Assembly: GCA_030650995.1 (NCBI GenBank)
Contig: JAUSCY010000080.1
Span: forward strand, 1 to 45,574
Direction of reading: 5' to 3'
DNA: 45,574 bases
DNA from: Sheuella sp.
GTDB taxonomy: Bacteria; Pseudomonadota; Gammaproteobacteria; Burkholderiales; Burkholderiaceae_B
In this document: in pieces, positions 25,617 through 33,994 of the stretch
Position numbering within the stretch: position 1 is the first letter of the stretch
How the letters are laid out: every line of letters begins with the position of its first letter
Translations under genes and position numbers: made by a program
Notes under the pieces: generated by a model
The model's database searches: none
Seen by the model: only the letters and a program-made list of their open reading frames with translations
What the model was told of the DNA's origin: nothing

Positions 25617-27218
25617 TTAGGTTTTTTTCACACCACTAAACCATGGCAGAGGGCCGCCAGCGATACCAGTGACGTTCTTGCGCCAAGCTTGATGCAATAA
25701 GAAAAAGCCTGTGGGAATGTATTCAACATCTTCCATTGCAGACTTGTTAATAGCAGCAATCGCAGTTTTCTCAGCTTCCAGTGTTGAGGCATCAAACCAC
25801 TCACCAACGCCTTTTTCGACTACAGGATTAGTCGGCCAGCCAAACCACGCCTTGTCACCGTTGGCGCGCACGCCTACGTTGCCCGCAATGGTTGCACAGT
25901 CCGCACCGGAGTGCCATGTGTGGAACATGCTCCAGCCACCTTGACCGGGTTCGTTTTTGGAGGCACGACGTTGTCCCACAGTACCCCAGTCAGTTGCCAC
26001 AAAATCAACGTTCATTCCCAAACGTTTAAGTACGTCGGCAGTAATTTCGCCTTGCGCCTTGGTAATTGAGTTGTCCTGCGCCACGATACATGTCACGGGC
26101 TCGCCCTTATAACCGGATGCAGCAAGCAGCTTTTTAGCGGCTTCCAATTGCGGGCCATTCTTCAGAACCTCGCCACCATTCTCTGTTGAGAAAGGTGTTC
26201 CGGGAGTAAAGAAACTGGGCAGCGGCTTCCACAAGTTAGTGTCAGAACCCGCAACTGCGCGCATGTAGTCTTCCTGACTGATCGCCATCTGAACAGCCTG
26301 GCGCACTTTCACGTTGTTAAAAGGTGCGTGCAGGTGATTCATACGAAATGAGCCGATGTTACCCAGCGGATCGGCGATTTCGACAACGATATTTCGGTTT
26401 TTCTTAAGTAGCGGTACCAGATCCGGCAGTGGCGACTCCCACCAGTCAACCTCGCCATTCTGCAATGCGGCAGATGCGGTTGCTGGATCAGGCATGACGA
26501 TCCACTCAATCCTGTCGAAATTAATGGCTTTGCTACCAGACATCCAGCTAGGCGCTTCGCTGCGCGGGTTATAGCCGTCAAATCGCTCAAAAACCGCCAG
26601 TGCACCTGGTTTCCATTCCTTTCGGGCGAAACGCATTGGTCCCGAGCCAACATACTCTTCGATCTGTTTGAAAGGATCGGTCTTGGCAATCCGCTCTGGC
26701 ATGATGAAACAGCAGGGCGTACCGGCCTTACCCAAAGCGAGCAGCATCTTTGGATAGGGTTTAGAGATTACCCATTTGAAGGTCGTGTCATTGACAGCCA
26801 CCAGTTCTTGCTGGATTGCCTTGAGCATCAGCCCCATCGGATCTCGTGCTGACCAACGAGTAATACTGGCCACGCAATCGACAGCGCGCACAGGCTCACC
26901 GTCATGGAATTTCATTCCAGGACGAAGCTTGAAAGTCCAAGTCAACCCATCAGGCGACATTTCTTCACTTTCAATCATCTGACGCTGTGGCTTTAACTTG
27001 TCATCGATCCCATACAAAGTATCCCAGACAAGTTGTGAAGCATTGCGAACAACGTACTGCGAGCCCCAAATTGGATCAAAATTCGCCAAATTCGCCTGAG
27101 GCACGAACCTCAGCACACGTGAGGAAGACTGCGAAAATGCTGGTGTACCAATCATGCCCGTAGCTGCCAAACCCAAGCCAGCCGCGCCCTTCAGTAAATC
27201 ACGTCGATTAAGATTCAT
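25617..27218 (-). CDS. Peptide-type ABC transporter receptor (DppA/OppA family), probable Tat substrate
   Basis: A 533-residue periplasmic receptor of the SBP_bac_5 family. The leader MNLNRRDLLKGAAGLGLAAT carries a twin-arginine motif (RRDLLK) before a modest hydrophobic core ending AFSQ, so Tat export is likely. Family motifs include NFDPIWGSQYVVRNASQLVW and the DGLTWTFKLRPGMKFHDG segment. Members bind dipeptides, opines, glutathione or modified amino acids. The divergent enzyme genes (deacylase, diaminopropionate ammonia-lyase, two carbamoylase-type hydrolases) suggest a ligand that is an N-acyl or N-carbamoyl amino acid. It is the first gene of the importer operon; about 200 bases of shared promoter region separate it from the deacylase gene. 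Confidence 0.93.
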   Translation of the reverse strand: MNLNRRDLLKGAAGLGLAATGMIGTPAFSQSSSRVLRFVPQANLANFDPIWGSQYVVRNASQLVWDTLYGIDDKLKPQRQMIESEEMSPDGLTWTFKLRPGMKFHDGEPVRAVDCVASITRWSARDPMGLMLKAIQQELVAVNDTTFKWVISKPYPKMLLALGKAGTPCCFIMPERIAKTDPFKQIEEYVGSGPMRFARKEWKPGALAVFERFDGYNPRSEAPSWMSGSKAINFDRIEWIVMPDPATASAALQNGEVDWWESPLPDLVPLLKKNRNIVVEIADPLGNIGSFRMNHLHAPFNNVKVRQAVQMAISQEDYMRAVAGSDTNLWKPLPSFFTPGTPFSTENGGEVLKNGPQLEAAKKLLAASGYKGEPVTCIVAQDNSITKAQGEITADVLKRLGMNVDFVATDWGTVGQRRASKNEPGQGGWSMFHTWHSGADCATIAGNVGVRANGDKAWFGWPTNPVVEKGVGEWFDASTLEAEKTAIAAINKSAMEDVEYIPTGFFLLHQAWRKNVTGIAGGPLPWFSGVKKT

Positions 27219-27415
27219 ATAAGACTCCAGATAAATTGAAATGTCTAATACCTATGAAAGCAATTACCGTGCCATTTCCAAAGCAAATACGGAACATCCA
27301 AGAGTGAATCGCGTGACACCACTCCAAAAACAAAACCAACAATCATAAAAAATCAGTGAATAAGTTACAACCTTGTACCATAATGGTTCAACTTACAACA
27401 CTGAGTTTATCCCCC

Positions 27416-28846
27416 ATGAAATGTGATCTCCTTCTGAAGAACGGCGTGGTCATTGACGGTACGGGTAATCCCCGATACCGTGCAGATGTGGCTATTCACA
27501 ACGGCAAAATCAGTGCGGTTGGTCTAAACCTCCAGGTTCAGGCCGCTACTGTTGTTGATGTCGCAGGTGCAACAATTTCGCCTGGCTTCATTGATGTGCA
27601 TACACACGATGACCGTCTGGTGCTAGCTGATCCATCCATGCAACCCAAGGTCAGTCAGGGCGCAACTACGGTGATCACAGGTAACTGTGGCATCAGTCTG
27701 GCACCACTTGGACGCACCATTCCAGTGCCTCCGCTCAATCTTGTTGCAGACGACTCGGCGCAGCGGTTTGAATCTTTTCGGGAATATTTTGACGCGCTTG
27801 AGAAAACACCCTCAGCTATGAATGTCGCATCGCTCGCCGGACACACCACAATGCGTGCAGTCACGATGCAGGAATTAGATCGTCCGGCTAACGCGTCTGA
27901 AATCGCTCAGATGCAAAAGCTCGTTCAAGAAGCCTTAGATGCAGGTGTAGTGGGTGTTTCAACCGGCCTTTACTATGCACCCGCACAGGCGGCTACTGCA
28001 GAAGAAATTCAAGCTGTTTTCGAACCACTACGCGGCACCACTGCAGTGATTGCCTCACATATTCGCAATGAAGCCGAACAAGTCCTCGAAGCAATGACCG
28101 AAGCAATGTCTATTGCCAATGCGCTCGGCGTTCGCCAGGTCATTTCCCATCACAAGGTCAATGGTCGCGCGAACCACGGTCGCTCTGTGGAAACACTCGC
28201 TCTCATTGATGAGGCGAGCACACGTGGTGATGTGTGTATGGATTGTTATCCTTATGTCGCCTCATCAACTGTATTGCGCCAAGACGCCGTTGAGCAGGCC
28301 GCCCGCACACTGATCGCATGGTCAACCGCGAAGCCCGAGACCGCAGGACGTTATGTCGATGAGCTGCTCACAGAGCAAAATCTGGACTTAACCGAATACC
28401 TGGCCTCACTTCAACCCGCAGGGGCCATTTATTTTTCAATGGACGAAGCCGACGTTGAACGCATCATGGCGCATCCAGAAACAATGATCGGATCAGATGG
28501 TCTGCCACACGACACCTTTCCACACCCTCGTTTGTGGGGTGCTTTCCCGCGTGTGCTGGGACACTACACGCGCGATCGCAAGATTTTCTCTCTTGAAACT
28601 GCGATACACAAAATGACCGGCATGCCCGCCTCAAAATTTGGTCTGAAAGATCGTGGTGTCATCGCGCCCGGCTTTGCAGCGGACTTGGTCGTTTTTGACC
28701 CCGAACAGGTTCGAGACTGTGCGACCTTTACCGATCCTAAACGACCTGCTGCAGGCATCCAGCGTGTTTATGTCAATGGTATAGCGAGTTGGCGCAATGG
28801 TGCCTCAACAGGCGCACGTGCAGGACAAGTATTACGCCGGTCATGA
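27416..28846 (+). CDS. N-acyl-D-amino-acid deacylase (D-aminoacylase)
   Basis: A 476-residue amidohydrolase-superfamily enzyme that removes the acyl group from N-acyl-D-amino acids. The HxH metal motif is in GFIDVHTHDDRLVL, the family's metal-binding cysteine in ITGNCGISLAP, with HIRNEAEQVLEAMTEAM, VISHHKVNG and IGSDGLPHDTFPHPRLWG further on. The ATG at 27416 gives the usual N-terminus MKCDLLLKNGVVIDGTG and typical length (about 480). Longer in-frame starts at 27356 (GTG) and 27383 exist without better ribosome-binding sites. It opens the plus-strand enzyme operon, followed by diaminopropionate ammonia-lyase 43 bases later. Confidence 0.92.
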   Translation: MKCDLLLKNGVVIDGTGNPRYRADVAIHNGKISAVGLNLQVQAATVVDVAGATISPGFIDVHTHDDRLVLADPSMQPKVSQGATTVITGNCGISLAPLGRTIPVPPLNLVADDSAQRFESFREYFDALEKTPSAMNVASLAGHTTMRAVTMQELDRPANASEIAQMQKLVQEALDAGVVGVSTGLYYAPAQAATAEEIQAVFEPLRGTTAVIASHIRNEAEQVLEAMTEAMSIANALGVRQVISHHKVNGRANHGRSVETLALIDEASTRGDVCMDCYPYVASSTVLRQDAVEQAARTLIAWSTAKPETAGRYVDELLTEQNLDLTEYLASLQPAGAIYFSMDEADVERIMAHPETMIGSDGLPHDTFPHPRLWGAFPRVLGHYTRDRKIFSLETAIHKMTGMPASKFGLKDRGVIAPGFAADLVVFDPEQVRDCATFTDPKRPAAGIQRVYVNGIASWRNGASTGARAGQVLRRS

Positions 28847-28889
28847 GTTCATTCTCATCCATGCATTTTTTTCAGGTTGAAGTTTCACA

Positions 28890-30119
28890 ATGAATGCTCA
28901 AATACTACATGGCGATGGAATCGCCCTCTACACCAACCCGATTGGCTGTGATGCCACAGAGGACTACGGCCAGTTCAGGGCAGCGATCCTGCATGAACAA
29001 GGATTTGATGCTGCTGAAAAAGAAATCTCTGGCTGGCCTGGCTATTCAAGCACGGCACTCCACACATTGCCTAACCTCGCCAGGAAGCTCGGTATCTCTG
29101 CCCTCTACTACAAAGACGAGAGCACACGCTTTGGCTTGAAGAGCTTCAAAGCACTGGGTGGTGCGTATGCAGTATTTCGCCTGATCCAGAAAGCAGTCGC
29201 TCTACAACACAACGGTCATTTACCCTCCCCTCAGGAAATATTATCCGGCCGATACGCCGACATCATTTCCAAAATGACAGTGACCTGCGCCACAGATGGC
29301 AACCATGGCCGCTCAGTTGCGTGGGGTGCGCAACTGTTTGGTTGCCGTTGCGTGATTTACATTCATGCTACGGTCAGTGAAGGCCGTCGCGCAGCTATCG
29401 CGTTTTATGGAGCCGAGGTGATTCGAGTCCAAGGTAATTACGATGACTCTGTACATCACGCAGCATCAGAGGCTGCTAAAAACGGCTGGACAGTTGTTTC
29501 GGACACGACCTACGAAGGCTATCGCGATATACCGATCGATGTCATGCACGGCTACGGTGTGATGTCCAGAGAGATTGTTAAACAACTCCACGATGCTCCC
29601 CCCACGCATGTACTTGTGCAGGCAGGTGTGGGTGCCCTTGCAGCGTCAGTCTGTGCAACGTTCTGGCAGAAATGGGGCGCAGCGCGTCCCAAGTTCATCA
29701 TCATAGAACCCGAGCATGCGGATTGTTTTTTCCAGAGCGGACAAGTCGGGCATCCAGTGATAGTCACGGGTGATCTGGAGACCGTCATGGCGGGCCTTGC
29801 CTGCGGTGAAGTCTCTCCTGTTGCCTGGGATATTTTGAAAAGTGGCATTGACTGCTACGCAACGCTCGCTGACAAGTTCGCACTCGAAGGCATGCGCGTG
29901 CTGGCCAACCCCATAGGCGATGACCCAAAGATTGTCTCTGGCGAAACAGGCAGCACAGGACTCGGTTTATTGATGGCCGCACACGAAAATACAGTAGCGT
30001 GGAATACGCTGGGCTTAGGTCCAGAGTCACGCGTACTGATGATTGGCAGTGAAGGCGACACGGATCCGACTATTTATAAACAAGTCGTGGGGCGCACAGC
30101 AGAAGAAGTATTGGCTTAA
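28890..30119 (+). CDS. dpaL: Diaminopropionate ammonia-lyase
   Basis: A 409-residue fold-type II PLP enzyme that converts D- and L-2,3-diaminopropionate to pyruvate and two ammonia; the family also acts on D-serine. The PLP lysine is K87 in RFGLKSFKALGGAYAV, and TCATDGNHGRSVAWGA, YEGYRDIPIDVMHGYG and the glycine-rich SGETGSTGLG are characteristic of YgeX/DpaL rather than of threonine deaminase. Length matches E. coli YgeX (398). The following gene, an M20 hydrolase, starts 14 bases after the stop. In E. coli ygeX also neighbours an M20 peptidase gene (ygeY), which supports a functional link. Confidence 0.94.
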   Translation: MNAQILHGDGIALYTNPIGCDATEDYGQFRAAILHEQGFDAAEKEISGWPGYSSTALHTLPNLARKLGISALYYKDESTRFGLKSFKALGGAYAVFRLIQKAVALQHNGHLPSPQEILSGRYADIISKMTVTCATDGNHGRSVAWGAQLFGCRCVIYIHATVSEGRRAAIAFYGAEVIRVQGNYDDSVHHAASEAAKNGWTVVSDTTYEGYRDIPIDVMHGYGVMSREIVKQLHDAPPTHVLVQAGVGALAASVCATFWQKWGAARPKFIIIEPEHADCFFQSGQVGHPVIVTGDLETVMAGLACGEVSPVAWDILKSGIDCYATLADKFALEGMRVLANPIGDDPKIVSGETGSTGLGLLMAAHENTVAWNTLGLGPESRVLMIGSEGDTDPTIYKQVVGRTAEEVLA

Positions 30120-30133
30120 CAGGTATAGAGGTC

Positions 30134-31366
30134 ATGACCACACAACACTCAATTAATGGATCACGTTTATTACGTCAGCTCAACACGCTTGCTGACATCG
30201 GACGCACAGACACCAACGCATGCTGTCGGCTTGCCCTCACAGATGAAGATAAGCAAGGCAGAGACCTGATCGTGCGCTGGATGAAAGAGCTTGGCATGGA
30301 GATCAGCATTGATCCAATTGGCAATATTTTTGGCGTACGCGCAGGCTCACGCCCAGAGCTCGCGCCTGTAATGACCGGCTCACACATCGATACAGTTCGC
30401 ACCGGTGGCGCCTATGACGGCAATTACGGCGTGCTGGGAGGACTTGAGGTTGTCGCCACACTAAACGACGCACAACACACGACTGAGCGCTCGCTCGTAG
30501 TGGGAGTCTTCACAAACGAAGAAGGTGCGCGCTTCGCACCTGACATGCTGGGCTCACTCGTTTACGTGGGCGGCATGACAATCGAAGACGCACTGAACGT
30601 CAAAGCAATCGATGGTGCCGTGCTCGGTGACGAACTCAAACGAATCGGTTACTACGGCAACTCAGCGCTTGGGATACACAAGCCCCACGCATTTGTCGAA
30701 CTCCACATCGAACAAGGTCCTTTACTTGATATCGAGGGCATCAAGATCGGTGCGGTCGAAAATCTTCAGGGTATTTCCTGGCAGGAGCTCACAATCGTGG
30801 GCCAGTCTAACCATGCGGGTACCACCCCGATGTACCTGCGCCATGATGCGGGCTACGCGGCAAGTGCTATCTCACACTTTGTGCGCGAACTCACACGCAG
30901 TATGGGCGGCAATCAAGTGGGGACCGTTGGTCATGTTGTGCTCACTCCAAATCTGATCAATGTGATCGCTGCCCGCGCGACAATCACTGTCGATCTGCGC
31001 AACACAGATGAAGCATTATTACAGCAAGCCGAGCGTGCGCTCAATGATTTTCTTAAATCCCTCGCTGAATCAGAAGGTGTCACCATCACCTCGCGTCAGT
31101 TGGCGCGCTTTGAACCTGTCACGTTTGACGCAGCACTTGCCGACCGCATCGCGTACCATGCAGGAAACATGAACCTCTCGCACCGGCGGATGACCTCAGG
31201 TGCCGGACATGATGCACAAATGCTGGCACGCATCTGTCCGACGGCAATGATTTTTGTACCGAGCGTAGGTGGCATCAGTCACAACCCAGCCGAGCACACA
31301 GACCCTGCTGATCTGATTGCTGGTGCTAATGTACTGCTCGCCACACTCACTGAACTTGCTCACTAG
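30134..31366 (+). CDS. M20-family Zn hydrolase (hydantoinase/N-carbamoyl-amino-acid hydrolase type)
   Basis: A 410-residue dinuclear-metal amidohydrolase of the M20C group, which contains allantoate amidohydrolase, beta-ureidopropionase and L-carbamoylase. Ligand motifs are TGSHIDTV, GGAYDGNYGVLGGLEV, FTNEEGARF, ELHIEQGPLL and, near the C-terminus, SGAGHDAQMLA and SHNPAEHTDP; QSNHAGTTPMYLRHD is the dimerisation/substrate segment. The family hydrolyses a ureido or amide group to release ammonia, CO2 and an amine. GAGGTC precedes the ATG. Placed between diaminopropionate ammonia-lyase and D-carbamoylase, it probably deacylates or decarbamoylates a precursor of diaminopropionate; exact substrate unknown. 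Confidence 0.92.
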   Translation: MTTQHSINGSRLLRQLNTLADIGRTDTNACCRLALTDEDKQGRDLIVRWMKELGMEISIDPIGNIFGVRAGSRPELAPVMTGSHIDTVRTGGAYDGNYGVLGGLEVVATLNDAQHTTERSLVVGVFTNEEGARFAPDMLGSLVYVGGMTIEDALNVKAIDGAVLGDELKRIGYYGNSALGIHKPHAFVELHIEQGPLLDIEGIKIGAVENLQGISWQELTIVGQSNHAGTTPMYLRHDAGYAASAISHFVRELTRSMGGNQVGTVGHVVLTPNLINVIAARATITVDLRNTDEALLQQAERALNDFLKSLAESEGVTITSRQLARFEPVTFDAALADRIAYHAGNMNLSHRRMTSGAGHDAQMLARICPTAMIFVPSVGGISHNPAEHTDPADLIAGANVLLATLTELAH

Positions 31367-31378
31367 GAGTCCTTATTC

Positions 31379-32314
31379 ATGACACGTATCGTGACCGTCG
31401 GCGCCGCACAACTCGGCCCGATTCAACGCGCGCATACCCGCAAAGAAGTTGTCGCCCGACTGATCGCTTTGCTCGAGCAAGGTGCTCGGCACGGTTGTGA
31501 TTTAGTCGTTTTCCCAGAGCTTGCGCTGACGACTTTTTTCCCGCGCTGGTATTTTGAGTCTCAGCAAGAAATCGATAGTTTTTTCGAAACGCAGATGCCT
31601 GGACCAGATACACAAGCCTTGTTCGATGCGGCAATCAAGCTCAAAACAGGCTTTTATCTTGGCTATGCAGAAATCACCGAGGAAGAAGGTCGTACCCGCA
31701 GGTTCAATACCTCGATACTGGTCGATCAATCGGGTGCGATTGTGGGTAAATATCGTAAGGTGCACCTGCCTGGCCATGCTGAGCACGAGCCATGGCGTCA
31801 GTTTCAGCATCTCGAAAAGCGCTACTTTGAAACTGGCAATCTCGGCTTTCCAGTTTTCAGGGCCTTTGGCGGCATTATTGGTATGGCCGTATGTAACGAC
31901 CGTCGCTGGCCCGAAACCTATCGCGTCATGGGCTTGCAAGGCGTTGAAATGATTTTGATCGGCTACAACACGCCAGTACATAATCCGCCCGCACCAGAGC
32001 ATGACAATCTCTCGCACTTTCATAACGAGTTGGTAATGCAAGCTGGTGCCTATCAAAATGCCACCTGGATCGTTGGTGTTGGCAAGGGCGGACGCGAAGA
32101 AGGCGTTGATCAGATTGGGAATTCGATCATTGTTGCCCCCTCTGGCGAGATTATTGGCGCCTGCAGCACGCTCGGAGACGAGTTGGCGATTGCACGCTGC
32201 GATCTTGACCTAACCTTGTCATACAAAAACTCTGTGTTTAATTTTGCCAAGCATAGAGAACCCCATGCCTACAGCATGATTGTCGAGCGTAAGGGTGCGA
32301 TTATCAAGGTGTAG
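31379..32314 (+). CDS. N-carbamoyl-D-amino-acid hydrolase (D-carbamoylase)
   Basis: A 311-residue nitrilase-superfamily enzyme. The catalytic triad falls at the same residue numbers as in the Agrobacterium D-carbamoylase: E47 (FPELALTTFFPRW), K127 (GKYRKVHLPGH) and C172 (AVCNDRRWPETYR). Other shared blocks are RRFNTSILVD, FQHLEKRYFE and GYNTPVHNPP. The reaction hydrolyses N-carbamoyl-D-amino acids to the D-amino acid, CO2 and ammonia. AGGAGT lies 7 bases before the ATG and only 12 bases separate it from the M20 hydrolase gene, so it is the fourth gene of the operon. A hydantoinase, its usual partner, is not encoded in the window. Confidence 0.95.
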   Translation: MTRIVTVGAAQLGPIQRAHTRKEVVARLIALLEQGARHGCDLVVFPELALTTFFPRWYFESQQEIDSFFETQMPGPDTQALFDAAIKLKTGFYLGYAEITEEEGRTRRFNTSILVDQSGAIVGKYRKVHLPGHAEHEPWRQFQHLEKRYFETGNLGFPVFRAFGGIIGMAVCNDRRWPETYRVMGLQGVEMILIGYNTPVHNPPAPEHDNLSHFHNELVMQAGAYQNATWIVGVGKGGREEGVDQIGNSIIVAPSGEIIGACSTLGDELAIARCDLDLTLSYKNSVFNFAKHREPHAYSMIVERKGAIIKV

Positions 32315-32330
32315 GATTTAACTTACTATT

Positions 32331-32360
32331 AGACAGTCGTTATTAAGACAGTCGTTATTA
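32331..32360. repeat. Perfect 15-bp tandem duplication
   Basis: AGACAGTCGTTATTA occurs twice head to tail (32331-32345 and 32346-32360), in the 76-base gap between the D-carbamoylase and dps genes. It could be a recent slippage duplication or a duplicated operator upstream of dps. Confidence 0.9.
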
Positions 32361-32390
32361 ATTATTTAACCGTATGAACTGGAGAGACTG

Positions 32391-32882
32391 ATGAGCGCAA
32401 AATCAATTGTGTCAAAGATCGATATTGGTATTAATGATAAAGATCGCAAAGCGATTACAAAGGGTCTTTCCGGCTTATTGGCGGATAGCTATTCTTTATA
32501 TTTAATGACGCACAATTTTCACTGGAACGTGACAGGGCCGCAATTCAATACCCTGCACACCATGTTCATGGCTCAATACACCGAGCAATGGGCTGCACTC
32601 GATCTGATTGCAGAGCGGATTCGTGCCCTGGGTGAATATGCTCCCGGCACCTATAAGGAATTTGCAAAGCTCACCTCCATCCAGGAAGTATCCGGGACGC
32701 CCAAGGCAATGGAAATGGTCCAGCTGCTCATCAATGCGCAAGAAGCAACTGCACGAACCGCTCGCAAACTTTTTCCCTTAGTTGAAAAAGCGAAAGATCA
32801 ACCGACAGCGGACTTACTTACACAACGACTCAATGTTCACGAAAAAACAGCATGGATGTTGAGAAGCCTGTTGGAAAGTTAA
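32391..32882 (+). CDS. dps: Dps-family DNA-protecting ferritin-like protein
   Basis: A 163-residue ferritin-like protein that forms dodecamers, oxidises and stores iron with H2O2, and protects DNA in starvation or oxidative stress. The ferroxidase ligands lie in LYLMTHNFHWNVTGPQF (His of HNFHWN) and in EQWAALDLIAERIRALGEYAPG (D and E of the partner subunit). The short N-terminus holds several lysines (KSIVSKIDIGINDKDRK). GGAGAGACTG precedes the ATG. A small perfect hairpin (CAGCGAT-ATAA-ATCGCTG, 32901-32918) follows the gene. It fits the other stress genes of the window but is not linked to them in an operon. Confidence 0.93.
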   Translation: MSAKSIVSKIDIGINDKDRKAITKGLSGLLADSYSLYLMTHNFHWNVTGPQFNTLHTMFMAQYTEQWAALDLIAERIRALGEYAPGTYKEFAKLTSIQEVSGTPKAMEMVQLLINAQEATARTARKLFPLVEKAKDQPTADLLTQRLNVHEKTAWMLRSLLES

Positions 32883-32947
32883 TCACTGCGCTATGCATGA
32901 CAGCGATATAAATCGCTGCTAAATAAATCAGTACTGGAGACAAAATA

Positions 32948-33931
32948 GTGATCCGCTTTCATCAAAAAATCACAACACTTGCAGTGTTAACTGTTGCGCT
33001 CTGTGCGACTAACCATTCGGTCGCGCAGAGCAGTGATTACCCAAACAAGCCGATACGACTTGTAATTGGATTTACACCAGGCGGATCCACTGACACCGTT
33101 GGGAGACAGCTGGCCAATTCCTTCAGCAAAATTCTTGGCCAATCGGTCATTGTTGAAAACAAGCCAGGCGCAAACGGTAATCTCGCGACGGATGCTGTGC
33201 GTCGTGCCGCTCCTGACGGCTACACGATTTTCTACACATCAATTGGGCACGTCACCAATCCACTCATTTATAAAGATGCAAAATACGATCCAGTAAAAGA
33301 CTTCACACCAATCGGTCAAGTGCTGGCCGGTCCGAATGTCTTGGTCGTACCCGGCAACTCTAAATTTAAAACGCTCCAGGATCTGATTGATTATGGCCGG
33401 GCGAACCCTGGAAAAATCAATTTTGCCTCGTCGGGTATTGGTTCATCTGTGCACTTATCCGGAGAATTGTTTAAACAACTCTCCGGTGTCGATATGGTTC
33501 ATATTCCCTATAAAGGTTCTGGCAATCTGCTGCCTCATTTGATTGCGGGCACTGTTGATCTAGCCTTTCCGAATCTGCCGACTGGCGTTGCACTCGCGGA
33601 ACAAGGTCAGTTACGTGCACTGGGTGTGACAACCAGCACCCGTTCCAATGCAGCACCCAATATTCCAACTATTGCAGAGGCAGGTGTACCTAACTATGAC
33701 ATGTCAACCTGGTACGGGCTGGTCGGTCCTGCCAATATGCCTGCAGATGTTCAAAAGAAATTGAGTAACGCACTCCTGCAGACAGTCAATGCGCCTGAAT
33801 TCAAGGAACGGCTGATCGCTCAGGGTATGGATCCCAGAGCATCCACACCTCAGGAATTCGCCAAGTTTATTGATGCTGAATCGGTCAGGTGGTCTGGAAT
33901 CCTGAAGGGAATGGATTTCAAGGAAAACTAG
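32948..33931 (+). CDS. Bug/TctC-family periplasmic solute-binding receptor, GTG start
   Basis: A 327-residue tripartite tricarboxylate receptor. The signal peptide (LAVLTVALCATNHSVAQ) is followed by DYPNKPIRLVIGFTPGGSTD, VVENKPGANGNLA, APDGYTI, SSGIGSSVHLSGE and VHIPYKGSG. The start is GTG at 32948, with GGAGACAAAATA upstream. It is the fourth complete Bug gene in the window and appears monocistronic, between dps and a convergent secreted-protein gene. The mature sequences of the four are clearly different, so these are paralogues with distinct ligands rather than recent duplicates. Confidence 0.92.
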   Translation: MIRFHQKITTLAVLTVALCATNHSVAQSSDYPNKPIRLVIGFTPGGSTDTVGRQLANSFSKILGQSVIVENKPGANGNLATDAVRRAAPDGYTIFYTSIGHVTNPLIYKDAKYDPVKDFTPIGQVLAGPNVLVVPGNSKFKTLQDLIDYGRANPGKINFASSGIGSSVHLSGELFKQLSGVDMVHIPYKGSGNLLPHLIAGTVDLAFPNLPTGVALAEQGQLRALGVTTSTRSNAAPNIPTIAEAGVPNYDMSTWYGLVGPANMPADVQKKLSNALLQTVNAPEFKERLIAQGMDPRASTPQEFAKFIDAESVRWSGILKGMDFKEN

Positions 33932-33994
33932 TATTACTGGTTACAGTCAAACCTGGGCGTGATTTGCCTCAGCAAAATCTTACTTTTTTGAACC

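Noticed and set aside
31502-32056. Minus-strand open frame of 184 codons within the D-carbamoylase gene
   Set aside because: The plus strand carries an exact catalytic triad; the antisense frame is a by-product of codon bias.
32901-32918. Small perfect hairpin after dps
   Set aside because: CAGCGAT-ATAA-ATCGCTG has a short stem and no T-tract; not convincing as a terminator, so mentioned only in the dps entry.
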